From contig OY804577.1 of NCBI GenBank assembly GCA_963680875.1, positions 104,295,906 through 104,359,905 of the forward strand: DNA of 64,000 nucleotides. Reading direction: 5' to 3'. This document shows positions 12,201-26,282 of this stretch, in pieces. The position numbers and the translations under genes were made by a program. Positions within the stretch are counted from its first letter, which is position 1. Every line of letters starts with the position of its first letter. This DNA is from Bathymodiolus brooksi. Taxonomy: Eukaryota > Mollusca > Bivalvia > Mytilida > Modiolidae. Under the pieces are notes generated by a model, which was given only the letters and a program-made list of their open reading frames with translations, was not told the DNA's origin and did no database searches.

Positions 12201-14639
12201 ATGTTGTTATGGTGGGCTATATTGTCTACCATTGCTATTTGAGGTTTGTCAGAGGAGTGGTTTATGTTGTTATGGTGGGCTATATTGTCCACCATTGCTA
12301 TTTGAGGTTTGTCAGAGGAGTGGTTTATGTTGTTATGGTGGGCTATATTGTCTACCATTGCTATTTGAGGTTTGTCAGAGGAGTGATTTATGTTGTTATG
12401 GTGGGCTATATCGTCTACCATTGCTATTTGAGGTTTGTCAGAGGAGTGGTTTATGTTGTTATGGTGGGCTATATTGTCTACCATTGCTATTTGAGGTTTG
12501 TCAGAGGAGTGGTTTATGTTGTTATGGTGGGCTATATCGTCTACCATTGCTATTTGAGGTTTGTCAGAGGAGTGATTTATGTTGTTATGGTTGGCTATAT
12601 TGTCTACCATTGCTATTTGAGGTTTGACAGAGGAGTGGTTTATGTTGTTATGGTGGGCTATATCGTCTACCATTGCTATTTGAGGTTTGTCAGAGGAGTG
12701 GTTTATGTTGTTATGGTGGGCTATATCGTCTACCATTGCTATTTGAGGTTTGTCAGAGGAGTGGTTTATGTTGTTATGATGGGCTATATTGTCTACCATT
12801 GCTATTTGAGGTTTGTCAGAGGAGTGGTTTATGTTGTTATGGTGGGCTATATTGTCTACCATTGCTATTTGAGGTTTGTCAGAGGAGTGATTTATGTGGT
12901 TATGGTGGGCTATATCGTCTAACATTGCTATTTGAAGTTTGTCAGAGGAGTGATTTATGTTGTTATGGTTGGCTATATTGTCTACCATTGCTATTTGAGG
13001 TTTGTCAGAGGAGTGATTTATGTTGTTATGGTGGGCTATATCGTCTACCATTGCTATTTGAGGTTTGTCAGAGGAGTGGTTTATGTTGGTATGGTGGGCT
13101 ATATCGTCTACCATTGCTATTTGAGGTTTGTCAGAGGAGTGATTTATGTTGTTATGGTGGGCTATATTGTCTACCATTGCTATTTGAGGTTTGTCAGAGG
13201 AGTGATTTATGTTGGTATGGTGGGCTATATTGTCTACCATTGCTATTTGAGGTTTGTCAGAGGAGTGATTTATGTTGTTATGGTGGGCTATATTGTCTAC
13301 CATTGCTATTTGAGGTTTGTCAGAGGAGTGATTTATGTGGTTATGGTGGGCTATATCGTCTACCATTGCTATTTGAGGTTTGTCAGAGGAGTGATTTATG
13401 TTGTTATGGTGGGCTATATTGTCTACCATTGCTATTTGAGGTTTGTCAGAGGAGTGATTTATGTTGGTATGGTGGGCTATATTGTCTACCATTGCTATTT
13501 GAGGTTTGTCAGAGGAGTGATTTATGTTGTTATGGTGGGCTATATTGTCTACCATTGCTATTTGAGGTTTGTCAGAGGAGTGATTTATGTGGTTATGGTG
13601 GGCTATATCGTCTAACATTGCTATTTGAGGTTTGTCAGAGGAGTGATTTATGTTGTTATGGTGGGCTATATTGTCTACCATTGCTATTTGAGGTTTGTCA
13701 GAGGAGTGGTTTATGTTGGTATGGTGGGCTATATCGTCTACCATTGCTATTTGAGGTTTGTAAGAGGAGTGGTTTATGTTGTTATGGTGGGCTATATTGT
13801 CTACCATTGCTATTTGAGGTTTGTCAGAGGAGTGATTTATGTTGTTATGGTGGGCTATATTGTCTACCATTGCTATTTGAGGTTTGTCAGAGGAGTGGTT
13901 TATGTTGTTATGGTGGGCTATATTGTCTACCATTGCTATTTGAGGTTTGTCAGAGGAGTGATTTATGTTGTTATGGTGGGCTATATTGTCTACCATTGCT
14001 ATTTGAGGTTTGTCAGAGGAGTGATTTATGTTGTTATGGTGGGCTATATTGTCTACCATTGCTATTTGAGGTTTGTAAGAGGAGTAGTTTATGTTGTTAT
14101 GGTGGGCTATATTGTCTACCATTGCTATTTGAGGTTTGTCAGAGGAGTGATTTATGTTGTTATGGTGGGCTATGTCGTCTACCATTGCTATTTGAGGTTT
14201 GTCAGAGGAGTGGTTTATGTTGTTATGGTGGGCTATATTGTCTACCATTGCTATTTGAGGTTTGTCAGAGGAGTGATTTATGTTGTTATGGTGGGCTATA
14301 TCGTCTACCATTGGTATTTGAGGTTTGTCAGAGGAATGGTTTATGTTGTTATGGTGGGCTATATTGTCTACCATTGCTATTTGAGGTTTGTCAGAGGACT
14401 GGTTTATGTTGTTATGGTGGGCTATATTGTCTACCATTGCTATTTGAGGTTTGTCAGAGGAGTGATTTATGTGGTTATGGTGGGCTATATCGTCTACCAT
14501 TGCTATTTGAGGTTTGTCAGAGGAGTGGTTTATGTTGGTATGGTGGGCTATATCGTCTACCATTGCTATTTGAGGTTTGTCAGAGGAGTGGTTTATGTTG
14601 TTATGGTGGGCTATATTGTCTACCATTGCTATTTGAGGT

Positions 14640-14890
14640 TTGTCAAAGGAGTGATTTATGTTGTTATGGTGGGCTATATTGTCTACCATTGCTATTTGAG
14701 GTTTGTCAGAGGAGTGGTTTATATGTTGGTATGGTGGGCTATATTGTCTACCATTGCTATTTGAGGTTTGTCAGAGGTGTGGTTTAAGTTGTTATGGTGG
14801 GCTATATTGTCTACCATTGCTATTTGAGTTTGGCAGAGGAGTGGTTTATGTTGGTATGGTGGGCTATATCGTCTACCATTGCTATTTGAG
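14640..14890. repeat. satellite junction variant, copy 1 (2-bp insertion and 1-bp deletion)
   Basis: Within the 63-bp array a marker set occurs together: GTCAAAGGAG, then GGTTTATATGTTGG (2 bp extra), then TTTGAGTTTGGCAGAGG (1 bp short), then GTCAGTGGAG. It recurs at about 16090-16340 and 20560-20815. These lesions break the open frames and mark the ends of the 1450- and 4474-bp blocks. Confidence 0.85.
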
Positions 14891-16139
14891 GTTTGTCAGT
14901 GGAGTGGTTTATGTTGTTATGGTGGGCTATATTGTCTACCATTGCTATTTGAGGTTTGTCAGAGGAGTGGTTTATGTCGGTATGGTGGGCTATATTGTCT
15001 ACCATTGCTATTTGAGGATTGTCAGAGGAGTGGTTTATGTTGGTATAGTGGGCTATATCGTCTACCATTGCTATTTGAGGTTTGTCAGAGGAGTGATTTA
15101 TGTTGTTATGGTGGGCTATATTGTCTACCATTGCTATTTGAGGTTTGTCAGAGGAGTGGTTTATGTTGGTATGGTGGGCTATATCGTCTACCATTGCTAT
15201 TTGAGGTTTGTAAGAGGAGTGGTTTATGTTGTTATGGTGGGCTATATTGTCTACCATTGCTATTTGAGGTTTGTCAGAGGAGTGATTTATGTTGTTATGG
15301 TGGGCTATATTGTCTACCATTGCTATTTGAGGTTTGTCAGAGGAGTGGTTTATGTTGTTATGGTGGGCTATATTGTCTACCATTGCTATTTGAGGTTTGT
15401 CAGAGGAGTGATTTATGTTGTTATGGTGGGCTATATTGTCTACCATTGCTATTTGAGGTTTGTCAGAGGAGTGATTTATGTTGTTATGGTGGGCTATATT
15501 GTCTACCATTGTTATTTGAGGTTTGTAAGAGGAGTAGTTTATGTTGTTATGGTGGGCTATATTGTCTACCATTGCTATTTGAGGTTTGTCAGAGGAGTGA
15601 TTTATGTTGTTATGGTGGGCTATGTCGTCTACCATTGCTATTTGAGGTTTGTCAGAGGAGTGGTTTATGTTGTTATGGTGGGCTATATTGTCTACCATTG
15701 CTATTTGAGGTTTGTCAGAGGAGTGATTTATGTTGTTATGGTGGGCTATATCGTCTACCATTGGTATTTGAGGTTTGTCAGAGGAATGGTTTATGTTGTT
15801 ATGGTGGGCTATATTGTCTACCATTGCTATTTGAGGTTTGTCAGAGGACTGGTTTATGTTGTTATGGTGGGCTATATTGTCTACCATTGCTATTTGAGGT
15901 TTGTCAGAGGAGTGATTTATGTGGTTATGGTGGGCTATATCGTCTACCATTGCTATTTGAGGTTTGTCAGAGGAGTGGTTTATGTTGGTATGGTGGGCTA
16001 TATCGTCTACCATTGCTATTTGAGGTTTGTCAGAGGAGTGGTTTATGTTGTTATGGTGGGCTATATTGTCTACCATTGCTATTTGAGGTTTGTCAAAGGA
16101 GTGATTTATGTTGTTATGGTGGGCTATATTGTCTACCAT

Positions 16140-19100
16140 TGCTATTTGAGGTTTGTCAGAGGAGTGGTTTATATGTTGGTATGGTGGGCTATATTGTCTA
16201 CCATTGCTATTTGAGGTTTGTCAGAGGTGTGGTTTATGTTGTTATGGTGGGCTATATTGTCTACCATTGCTATTTGAGTTTGGCAGAGGAGTGGTTTATG
16301 TTGGTATGGTGGGCTATATCGTCTACCATTGCTATTTGAGGTTTGTCAGTGGAGTGGTTTATGTTGTTATGGTGGGCTATATTGTCTACCATTGCTATTT
16401 GAGGTTTGTCAGAGGAGTGGTTTATGTCGGTATGGTGGGCTATATTGTCTACCATTGCTATTTGAGGATTGTCAGAGGAGTGGTTTATGTTGGTATAGTG
16501 GGCTATATCGTCTACCATTGCTATTTGAGGTTTGTCAGAGGAGTGATTTATGTTGTTATGGTGGGCTATATTGTCTACCATTGCTATTTGAGGTTTGTCA
16601 GAGGAGTGGTTTATGTTGGCATGGTGGGCTATATCGTCTACCATTGCTATTTGAGGTTTGTCAGAGGAGTGGTTTATGTTGTTATGGTGGGATATATTGT
16701 CTACCATTGCTATTTGAGGTTTGTCAGAGGAGTGGTTTATGTTGTTATGGTGGGCTATATTGTCTACCATTGCTATTTGAGGTTTGTCAGAGGAGTGATT
16801 TATGTTGTTATGATGGGCTATTTCGTCTACCATTGCTATTTGAGGTTTGTGAGAGGAGTTGCTTATGTTGCTATGGTGGGCTATATTGTCTACCATTGCT
16901 ATTTGAGGTTTGTCAGAGGAGTGATTTATGTTGTTATGGTGGGCTATATCGTCTACCATTGCTATTTGAGGTTTGTCAGAGGAGTGGTTTATGTTGCTAT
17001 GGTGGGCTATATTGTCTACCATTGCTATTTGAGGTTTGTCAGAGGAGTGATTTATGTTGTTATGGTGGTCTATATCGTCTACCATTGCTATTTGAGGTTT
17101 GTCAGAGGAGTGGTTTATGTTGCTATGGTGGGCTATATTGTCTACCATTGCTATTTGAGGTTTGTCAGAGGAGTGGTTTATGTTGTTATGGTGGGATATA
17201 TTGTCTACCATTGCTATTTGAGGTTTGTCAGAGGAGTGATTTATGTTGTTATGGTGGGATATATTGTCTACCATTGCTATTTGAGGTTTGTCAGAGGAGT
17301 GATTTATGTTGTTATGGTGGGCTATGTCGTCTACCATTGCTATTTGAGGTTTGTGAGACGAGTGGTTTATGTTGTTATGGTGGGCTATATTGTCTACCAT
17401 TGCTATTTGAGGTTTGTCAGAGGAGTGGTTTATGTTGTTATGGTGGGCTCTGTCGTCTACCATTGGTATTTGAGGTTTGTCAGAGGAGTGGTTTATGTTG
17501 TTATTGTGGGCTATGTCGTCTACTATTGCTATTTGAGGTTTGTGAGAGGAGTGGTTTATGTTGGTATGGTGGGATATATCGTCTACCATTGCTATTTGAG
17601 GTTTGTCAGAGGAGTGGTTTATGTTGGCATGGTGGGCTATATTGTCTACCATTGCTATTTGAGGTTTGTCAGAGGAGTGGTTTATGTTGTTATGGTGGGC
17701 TATATCGTCTACCATTGCTATTTGAGGTTTGTCAGAGGAGTGATTTATGTTGTTATGGTGGGCTATATTGTCTACCATTGCTATTTGAGGTTTGTCAGAG
17801 GAGTGGTTTATGTTGTTATGGTGGGCTATATCGTCTACCATTGCTATTTGAGGTTTGTCAGAGGAGTGATTTATGTTGTTATGGTGGGCTATATTGTCTA
17901 CCATTGCTATTTGAGGTTTGTCAGAGGAGTGGTTTATGTTGTTATGGTGGGCTATATCGTCTACCATTGCTATTTGAGGTTTGTCAGAGGAGTGATTTAT
18001 GTTGTTATGGTGGGCTATATTGTCTACCATTGCTATTTGAGGTTTGTCAGAGGAGTGGTTTATGTTGTTATGGTGGGCTATATTGTCTACCATTGCTATT
18101 TGAGGTTTGTCAGAGGAGTGGTTTATGTTGGCATGGTGGGCTATATCGTCTACCATTGCTATTTGAGGTTTGTCAGAGGAGTGGTTTATGTTGTTATGGT
18201 GGGATATATTGTCTACCATTGCTATTTGAGGTTTGTCAGAGGAGTGGTTTATGTTGTTATGGTGGGCTATATTGTCTACCATTGCTATTTGAGGTTTGTC
18301 AGAGGAGTGATTTATGTTGTTATGATGGGCTATATCGTCTACCATTGCTATTTGAGGTTTGTCAGAGGAGTGATTTATGTTGTTATGATGGGCTATTTCG
18401 TCTACCATTGCTATTTGAGGTTTGTGAGAGGAGTTGCTTATGTTGCTATGGTGGGCTATATTGTCTACCATTGCTATTTGAGGTTTGTCAGAGGAGTGAT
18501 TTATGTTGTTATGGTGGGCTATATCGTCTACCATTGCTATTTGAGGTTTGTCAGAGGAGTGGTTTATGTTGCTATGGTGGGCTATATTGTCTACCATTGC
18601 TATTTGAGGTTTGTCAGAGGAGTGATTTATGTTGTTATGGTGGTCTATATCGTCTACCATTGCTATTTGAGGTTTGTCAGAGGAGTGGTTTATGTTGCTA
18701 TGGTGGGCTATATTGTCTACCATTGCTATTTGAGGTTTGTCAGAGGAGTGGTTTATGTTGTTATGGTGGGATATATTGTCTACCATTGCTATTTGAGGTT
18801 TGTCAGAGGAGTGATTTATGTTGTTATGGTGGGATATATTGTCTACCATTGCTATTTGAGGTTTGTCAGAGGAGTGATTTATGTTGTTATGGTGGGCTAT
18901 GTCGTCTACCATTGCTATTTGAGGTTTGTGAGACGAGTGGTTTATGTTGTTATGGTGGGCTATATTGTCTACCATTGCTATTTGAGGTTTGTCAGAGGAG
19001 TGGTTTATGTTGTTATGGTGGGCTCTGTCGTCTACCATTGCTATTTGAGGTTTGTCAGAGGAGTGGTTTATGTTGTTATTGTGGGCTATGTCGTCTACTA

Positions 19101-22100
19101 TTGCTATTTGAGGTTTGTGAGAGGAGTGGTTTATGTTGGTATGGTGGGATATATCGTCTACCATTGCTATTTGAGGTTTGTCAGAGGAGTGGTTTATGTT
19201 GGCATGGTGGGCTATATTGTCTACCATTGCTATTTGAGGTTTGTCAGAGGAGTGGTTTATGTTGTTATGGTGGGCTATATCGTCTACCATTGCTATTTGA
19301 GGTTTGTCAGAGGAGTGATTTATGTTGTTATGGTGGGCTATATTGTCTACCATTGCTATTTGAGGTTTGTCAGAGGAGTGGTTTATGTTGTTATGGTGGG
19401 CTATATCGTCTACCATTGCTATTTGAGGTTTGTCAGAGGAGTGATTTATGTTGGTATGGTGGGCTATATTGTCTACCATTGCTATTTGAGGTTTGTCAGA
19501 GGAGTGGTTTATGTTGTTATGGTGGGCTATATCGTCTACCATTGCTATTTGAGGTTTGTCAGAGGAGTGATTTATGTTGTTATGGTGGGCTATATTGTCT
19601 ACCATTGCTATTTGAGGTTTGTCAGAGGAGTGGTTTATGTTGTTATGGTGGGCTATATTGTCTACCATTGCTATTTGAGGTTTGTCAGAGGAGTGATTTA
19701 TGTTGTTATGGTGGGCTATATCGTCTACCATTGCTATTTGAGGTTTGTCAGAGGAGTGGTTTATGTTGCTATGGTGGGCTATATTGTCTACCATTGCTAT
19801 TTGAGGTTTGTAAGAGGAGTTGTTTATGTTGTTATGGTGGGCTATATTGTCTAACATTACTATTTGAGGTTTGTCAGAGGAGTGGTTTATGTTGTTATGG
19901 TGGGATATATTGTCTACCATTGCTATTTGAGGTTTGTCAGAGGAGTGGTTTATGTTGTTATGGTGGGCTATATCGTCTACCATTGCTATTTGAGGTTTGT
20001 CAGAGGAGTGATTTATGTTGTTATGGTGGGCTATATTGTCTACCATTGCTATTTGAGGTTTGTCAGAGGAGTGGTTTATGTTGTTATGGTGGGCTATATT
20101 GTCTACCATTGCTATTTGAGGTTTGTCAGAGGAGTGGTTTATGTTGTTATGGTGGGCTATATTGTCTACCATTGCTATTTGAGGTTTGTCAGAGGAGTGG
20201 TTTATGTTGTTATGGTGGGCTATATTGTCTACCATTGCTATTTGAGGTTTGTCAGAGGAGTGATTTATGTTGGTATGGTGGGCTATATCGTCTACCATTG
20301 CTATTTGAGGTTTGTCAGAGGAGTGATTTATGTTGTTATGGTGGGCTATATTGTCTACCATTGCTATTTGAGGTTTGTCAGAGGAGTGGTTTATGTTGTT
20401 ATGGTGGGCTATATTGTCTACCATTGCTATTTGAGGTTTGTCAGAGGAGTGGTTTATGTTGTTATGGTGGGCTATATTGTCTACCATTGCTATTTGAGGT
20501 TTGTCAGAGGAGTGGTTTATGTTGTTATGGTGGGCTATATTGTCTACCATTGCTATTTGAGGTTTGTCAAAGGAGTGATTTATGTTGTTATGGTGGGCTA
20601 TATTGTCTACCATTGCTATTTGAGGTTTGTCAGAGGAGTGGTTTATATGTTGGTATGGTGGGCTATATTGTCTACCATTGCTATTTGAGGTTTGTCAGAG
20701 GTGTGGTTTATGTTGTTATGGTGGGCTATATTGTCTACCATTGCTATTTGAGTTTGGCAGAGGAGTGGTTTATGTTGGTATGGTGGGCTATATCGTCTAC
20801 CATTGCTATTTGAGGTTTGTCAGTGGAGTGGTTTATGTTGTTATGGTGGGCTATATTGTCTACCATTGCTATTTGAGGTTTGTCAGAGGAGTGGTTTATG
20901 TCGGTATGGTGGGCTATATTGTCTACCATTGCTATTTGAGGATTGTCAGAGGAGTGGTTTATGTTGGTATAGTGGGCTATATCGTCTACCATTGCTATTT
21001 GAGGTTTGTCAGAGGAGTGATTTATGTTGTTATGGTGGGCTATATTGTCTACCATTGCTATTTGAGGTTTGTCAGAGGAGTGGTTTATGTTGGCATGGTG
21101 GGCTATATCGTCTACCATTGCTATTTGAGGTTTGTCAGAGGAGTGGTTTATGTTGTTATGGTGGGATATATTGTCTACCATTGCTATTTGAGGTTTGTCA
21201 GAGGAGTGGTTTATGTTGTTATGGTGGGCTATATTGTCTACCATTGCTATTTGAGGTTTGTCAGAGGAGTGATTTATGTTGTTATGATGGGCTATTTCGT
21301 CTACCATTGCTATTTGAGGTTTGTGAGAGGAGTTGCTTATGTTGCTATGGTGGGCTATATTGTCTACCATTGCTATTTGAGGTTTGTCAGAGGAGTGATT
21401 TATGTTGTTATGGTGGGCTATATTGTCTACCATTGCTATTTGAGGTTTGTCAGAGGAGTGGTTTATGTTGGCATGGTGGGCTATATCGTCTACCATTGCT
21501 ATTTGAGGTTTGTCAGAGGAGTGGTTTATGTTGTTATGGTGGGATATATTGTCTACCATTGCTATTTGAGGTTTGTCAGAGGAGTGGTTTATGTTGTTAT
21601 GGTGGGCTATATTGTCTACCATTGCTATTTGAGGTTTGTCAGAGGAGTGATTTATGTTGTTATGATGGGCTATTTCGTCTACCATTGCTATTTGAGGTTT
21701 GTGAGAGGAGTTGCTTATGTTGCTATGGTGGGCTATATTGTCTACCATTGCTATTTGAGGTTTGTCAGAGGAGTGATTTATGTTGTTATGGTGGGCTATA
21801 TCGTCTACCATTGCTATTTGAGGTTTGTCAGAGGAGTGGTTTATGTTGCTATGGTGGGCTATATTGTCTACCATTGCTATTTGAGGTTTGTCAGAGGAGT
21901 GATTTATGTTGTTATGGTGGTCTATATCGTCTACCATTGCTATTTGAGGTTTGTCAGAGGAGTGGTTTATGTTGCTATGGTGGGCTATATTGTCTACCAT
22001 TGCTATTTGAGGTTTGTCAGAGGAGTGGTTTATGTTGTTATGGTGGGATATATTGTCTACCATTGCTATTTGAGGTTTGTCAGAGGAGTGATTTATGTTG

Positions 22101-25100
22101 TTATGGTGGGATATATTGTCTACCATTGCTATTTGAGGTTTGTCAGAGGAGTGATTTATGTTGTTATGGTGGGCTATGTCGTCTACCATTGCTATTTGAG
22201 GTTTGTGAGACGAGTGGTTTATGTTGTTATGGTGGGCTATATTGTCTACCATTGCTATTTGAGGTTTGTCAGAGGAGTGGTTTATGTTGTTATGGTGGGC
22301 TCTGTCGTCTACCATTGGTATTTGAGGTTTGTCAGAGGAGTGGTTTATGTTGTTATTGTGGGCTATGTCGTCTACTATTGCTATTTGAGGTTTGTGAGAG
22401 GAGTGGTTTATGTTGGTATGGTGGGATATATCGTCTACCATTGCTATTTGAGGTTTGTCAGAGGAGTGGTTTATGTTGGCATGGTGGGCTATATTGTCTA
22501 CCATTGCTATTTGAGGTTTGTCAGAGGAGTGGTTTATGTTGTTATGGTGGGCTATATCGTCTACCATTGCTATTTGAGGTTTGTCAGAGGAGTGATTTAT
22601 GTTGTTATGGTGGGCTATATTGTCTACCATTGCTATTTGAGGTTTGTCAGAGGAGTGGTTTATGTTGTTATGGTGGGCTATATCGTCTACCATTGCTATT
22701 TGAGGTTTGTCAGAGGAGTGATTTATGTTGTTATGGTGGGCTATATTGTCTACCATTGCTATTTGAGGTTTGTCAGAGGAGTGGTTTATGTTGTTATGGT
22801 GGGCTATATCGTCTACCATTGCTATTTGAGGTTTGTCAGAGGAGTGATTTATGTTGTTATGGTGGGCTATATTGTCTACCATTGCTATTTGAGGTTTGTC
22901 AGAGGAGTGGTTTATGTTGTTATGGTGGGCTATATTGTCTACCATTGCTATTTGAGGTTTGTCAGAGGAGTGGTTTATGTTGGCATGGTGGGCTATATCG
23001 TCTACCATTGCTATTTGAGGTTTGTCAGAGGAGTGGTTTATGTTGTTATGGTGGGATATATTGTCTACCATTGCTATTTGAGGTTTGTCAGAGGAGTGGT
23101 TTATGTTGTTATGGTGGGCTATATTGTCTACCATTGCTATTTGAGGTTTGTCAGAGGAGTGATTTATGTTGTTATGATGGGCTATATCGTCTACCATTGC
23201 TATTTGAGGTTTGTCAGAGGAGTGATTTATGTTGTTATGATGGGCTATTTCGTCTACCATTGCTATTTGAGGTTTGTGAGAGGAGTTGCTTATGTTGCTA
23301 TGGTGGGCTATATTGTCTACCATTGCTATTTGAGGTTTGTCAGAGGAGTGATTTATGTTGTTATGGTGGGCTATATCGTCTACCATTGCTATTTGAGGTT
23401 TGTCAGAGGAGTGGTTTATGTTGCTATGGTGGGCTATATTGTCTACCATTGCTATTTGAGGTTTGTCAGAGGAGTGATTTATGTTGTTATGGTGGTCTAT
23501 ATCGTCTACCATTGCTATTTGAGGTTTGTCAGAGGAGTGGTTTATGTTGCTATGGTGGGCTATATTGTCTACCATTGCTATTTGAGGTTTGTCAGAGGAG
23601 TGGTTTATGTTGTTATGGTGGGATATATTGTCTACCATTGCTATTTGAGGTTTGTCAGAGGAGTGATTTATGTTGTTATGGTGGGATATATTGTCTACCA
23701 TTGCTATTTGAGGTTTGTCAGAGGAGTGATTTATGTTGTTATGGTGGGCTATGTCGTCTACCATTGCTATTTGAGGTTTGTGAGACGAGTGGTTTATGTT
23801 GTTATGGTGGGCTATATTGTCTACCATTGCTATTTGAGGTTTGTCAGAGGAGTGGTTTATGTTGTTATGGTGGGCTCTGTCGTCTACCATTGCTATTTGA
23901 GGTTTGTCAGAGGAGTGGTTTATGTTGTTATTGTGGGCTATGTCGTCTACTATTGCTATTTGAGGTTTGTGAGAGGAGTGGTTTATGTTGGTATGGTGGG
24001 ATATATCGTCTACCATTGCTATTTGAGGTTTGTCAGAGGAGTGGTTTATGTTGGCATGGTGGGCTATATTGTCTACCATTGCTATTTGAGGTTTGTCAGA
24101 GGAGTGGTTTATGTTGTTATGGTGGGCTATATCGTCTACCATTGCTATTTGAGGTTTGTCAGAGGAGTGATTTATGTTGTTATGGTGGGCTATATTGTCT
24201 ACCATTGCTATTTGAGGTTTGTCAGAGGAGTGGTTTATGTTGTTATGGTGGGCTATATCGTCTACCATTGCTATTTGAGGTTTGTCAGAGGAGTGATTTA
24301 TGTTGGTATGGTGGGCTATATTGTCTACCATTGCTATTTGAGGTTTGTCAGAGGAGTGGTTTATGTTGTTATGGTGGGCTATATCGTCTACCATTGCTAT
24401 TTGAGGTTTGTCAGAGGAGTGATTTATGTTGTTATGGTGGGCTATATTGTCTACCATTGCTATTTGAGGTTTGTCAGAGGAGTGGTTTATGTTGTTATGG
24501 TGGGCTATATTGTCTACCATTGCTATTTGAGGTTTGTCAGAGGAGTGATTTATGTTGTTATGGTGGGCTATATCGTCTACCATTGCTATTTGAGGTTTGT
24601 CAGAGGAGTGGTTTATGTTGCTATGGTGGGCTATATTGTCTACCATTGCTATTTGAGGTTTGTAAGAGGAGTTGTTTATGTTGTTATGGTGGGCTATATT
24701 GTCTAACATTACTATTTGAGGTTTGTCAGAGGAGTGGTTTATGTTGTTATGGTGGGATATATTGTCTACCATTGCTATTTGAGGTTTGTCAGAGGAGTGG
24801 TTTATGTTGTTATGGTGGGCTATATCGTCTACCATTGCTATTTGAGGTTTGTCAGAGGAGTGATTTATGTTGTTATGGTGGGCTATATTGTCTACCATTG
24901 CTATTTGAGGTTTGTCAGAGGAGTGGTTTATGTTGTTATGGTGGGCTATATTGTCTACCATTGCTATTTGAGGTTTGTCAGAGGAGTGGTTTATGTTGTT
25001 ATGGTGGGCTATATTGTCTACCATTGCTATTTGAGGTTTGTCAGAGGAGTGGTTTATGTTGTTATGGTGGGCTATATTGTCTACCATTGCTATTTGAGGT

Positions 25101-25470
25101 TTGTCAGAGGAGTGATTTATGTTGGTATGGTGGGCTATATCGTCTACCATTGCTATTTGAGGTTTGTCAGAGGAGTGATTTATGTTGTTATGGTGGGCTA
25201 TATTGTCTACCATTGCTATTTGAGGTTTGTCAGAGGAGTGGTTTATGTTGTTATGGTGGGCTATATTGTCTACCATTGCTATTTGAGGTTTGTCAGAGGA
25301 GTGGTTTATGTTGTTATGGTGGGCTATATTGTCTACCATTGCTATTTGAGGTTTGTCAGAGGAGTGGTTTATGTTGTTATGGTGGGCTATATTGTCTACC
25401 ATTGCTATTTGAGGTTTGTCAGAGGAGTGGTTTATGTTGTTATGGTGGGCTATATTGTCTACCATTGCTA
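16140..25470. repeat. pair of large higher-order blocks (about 4.47 and 4.85 kb)
   Basis: Block 1 (about 16140-20613) and block 2 (about 20614-25465) carry the same ordered set of variant monomers. Examples are AGTTGCTTATGTTGC at 16857 and 18432 in block 1 and at 21331, 21709 and 23284 in block 2, and GTCTAACATTACTATTTG near 19848 and 24701. Block 2 has six extra units (378 bp), a local duplication around 21331-21709. This indicates a recent multi-kilobase duplication, or an assembly duplication. Confidence 0.8.
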
Positions 25471-26282
25471 TTTGAGGTTTGTCAGAGGAGTGATTTATGT
25501 TGGTATGGTGGGCTATATCGTCTACCATTGCTATTTGAGGTTTGTCAGAGGAGTGATTTATGTTGTTATGGTGGGCTATATTGTCTACCATTGCTATTTG
25601 AGGTTTGTCAGAGGAGTGGTTTATGTTGTTATGGTGGGCTATATTGTCTACCATTGCTATTTGAGGTTTGTCAGAGGAGCGGTTTATGTTGTTATGGTGG
25701 GCTATATCGTCTACCATTGCTATTTGAGGTTTGTCAGAGGAGTGGATTATGTTGGTATGGTGGGCTATATCGTCTACCATTGCTATTTGAGGTTCGACAA
25801 GAACATGGTATGTGTTGTGGTTAGTAATATTGTCCACATTTACAGTTTGTGGTTTGACCGACGTTAAGGTTGTATTGTTTTTGTTGACTGCATTATCCAA
25901 CATTACTGTTTGACAGAGAAGTGGATCATGTTGTTGTGGTTCGCTATATTGTCTCCCATTACTATTTATTAATGTTGGACAGCGGAGCGGTTTGTATTGT
26001 CGTGGATGGCTATATTGTCTGACCCTGTCTACCATTAATTACTGTTTTGAGTTAGACAGGGGAGGAGTATGTGTTGATGTGGTTGGCTATGTTGTCCACC
26101 ATTACTGTTTAATAATTCGCTCCTGTTTTTGTGTTTGACTACATTATCCACCATTACTCTTTTTAATGTTTGACAGAGGACTGGATCGTCTTTTGATTGG
26201 CTATATTATCGATAATTACTGATAATTATATATTTGAAATTTTGACATATAGATACAAAGCGGAATAAGACGAGTCAGCATC

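Larger units (their letters stand above)
9237..26230. repeat. 63-bp satellite array, about 270 units, with higher-order structure
   Basis: The unit contains GGGCTATATTGTCTACCATT and GCTATTTGAGGTTTGTCAGA. The core (about 9500-25790) is nearly homogeneous; both edges (9237-9490 and 25790-26230) are degenerate, as expected when unequal exchange homogenises the centre. Common variants are A/G in GTGRTTTATG, T/C in ATATYGTC and G/T in GTTKTTATGG. Larger blocks repeat at 1827 bp (29 units), 1575 bp (25), 378 bp (6), 1450 bp (23 units+1) and 4474 bp (71 units+1). The plus strand is about 71% G+T. Long ORFs (minus 9335-14689, 14820-16139, 16270-20613, 20744-26035, and two plus frames) arise because 63 is a multiple of three. 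There is no start context, signal peptide, domain or conserved frame. Confidence 0.97.

Noticed and set aside
9335..14689. Giant repeat protein of 1784 codons on the minus strand (and three more segments to 26035)
   Set aside because: It is explained by a 63-bp tandem repeat with a stop-free frame. Plus-strand frames are equally open, no domain, signal peptide or start context exists, and net +1 shifts are built into the higher-order blocks.
9500..25867. Hydrophobic repeat proteins on the plus strand (units with VGYIVYHCYLRF or LLFEVCQRS)
   Set aside because: These are other frames of the same satellite; they are broken at the degenerate edges and at internal TAACATTG variants.
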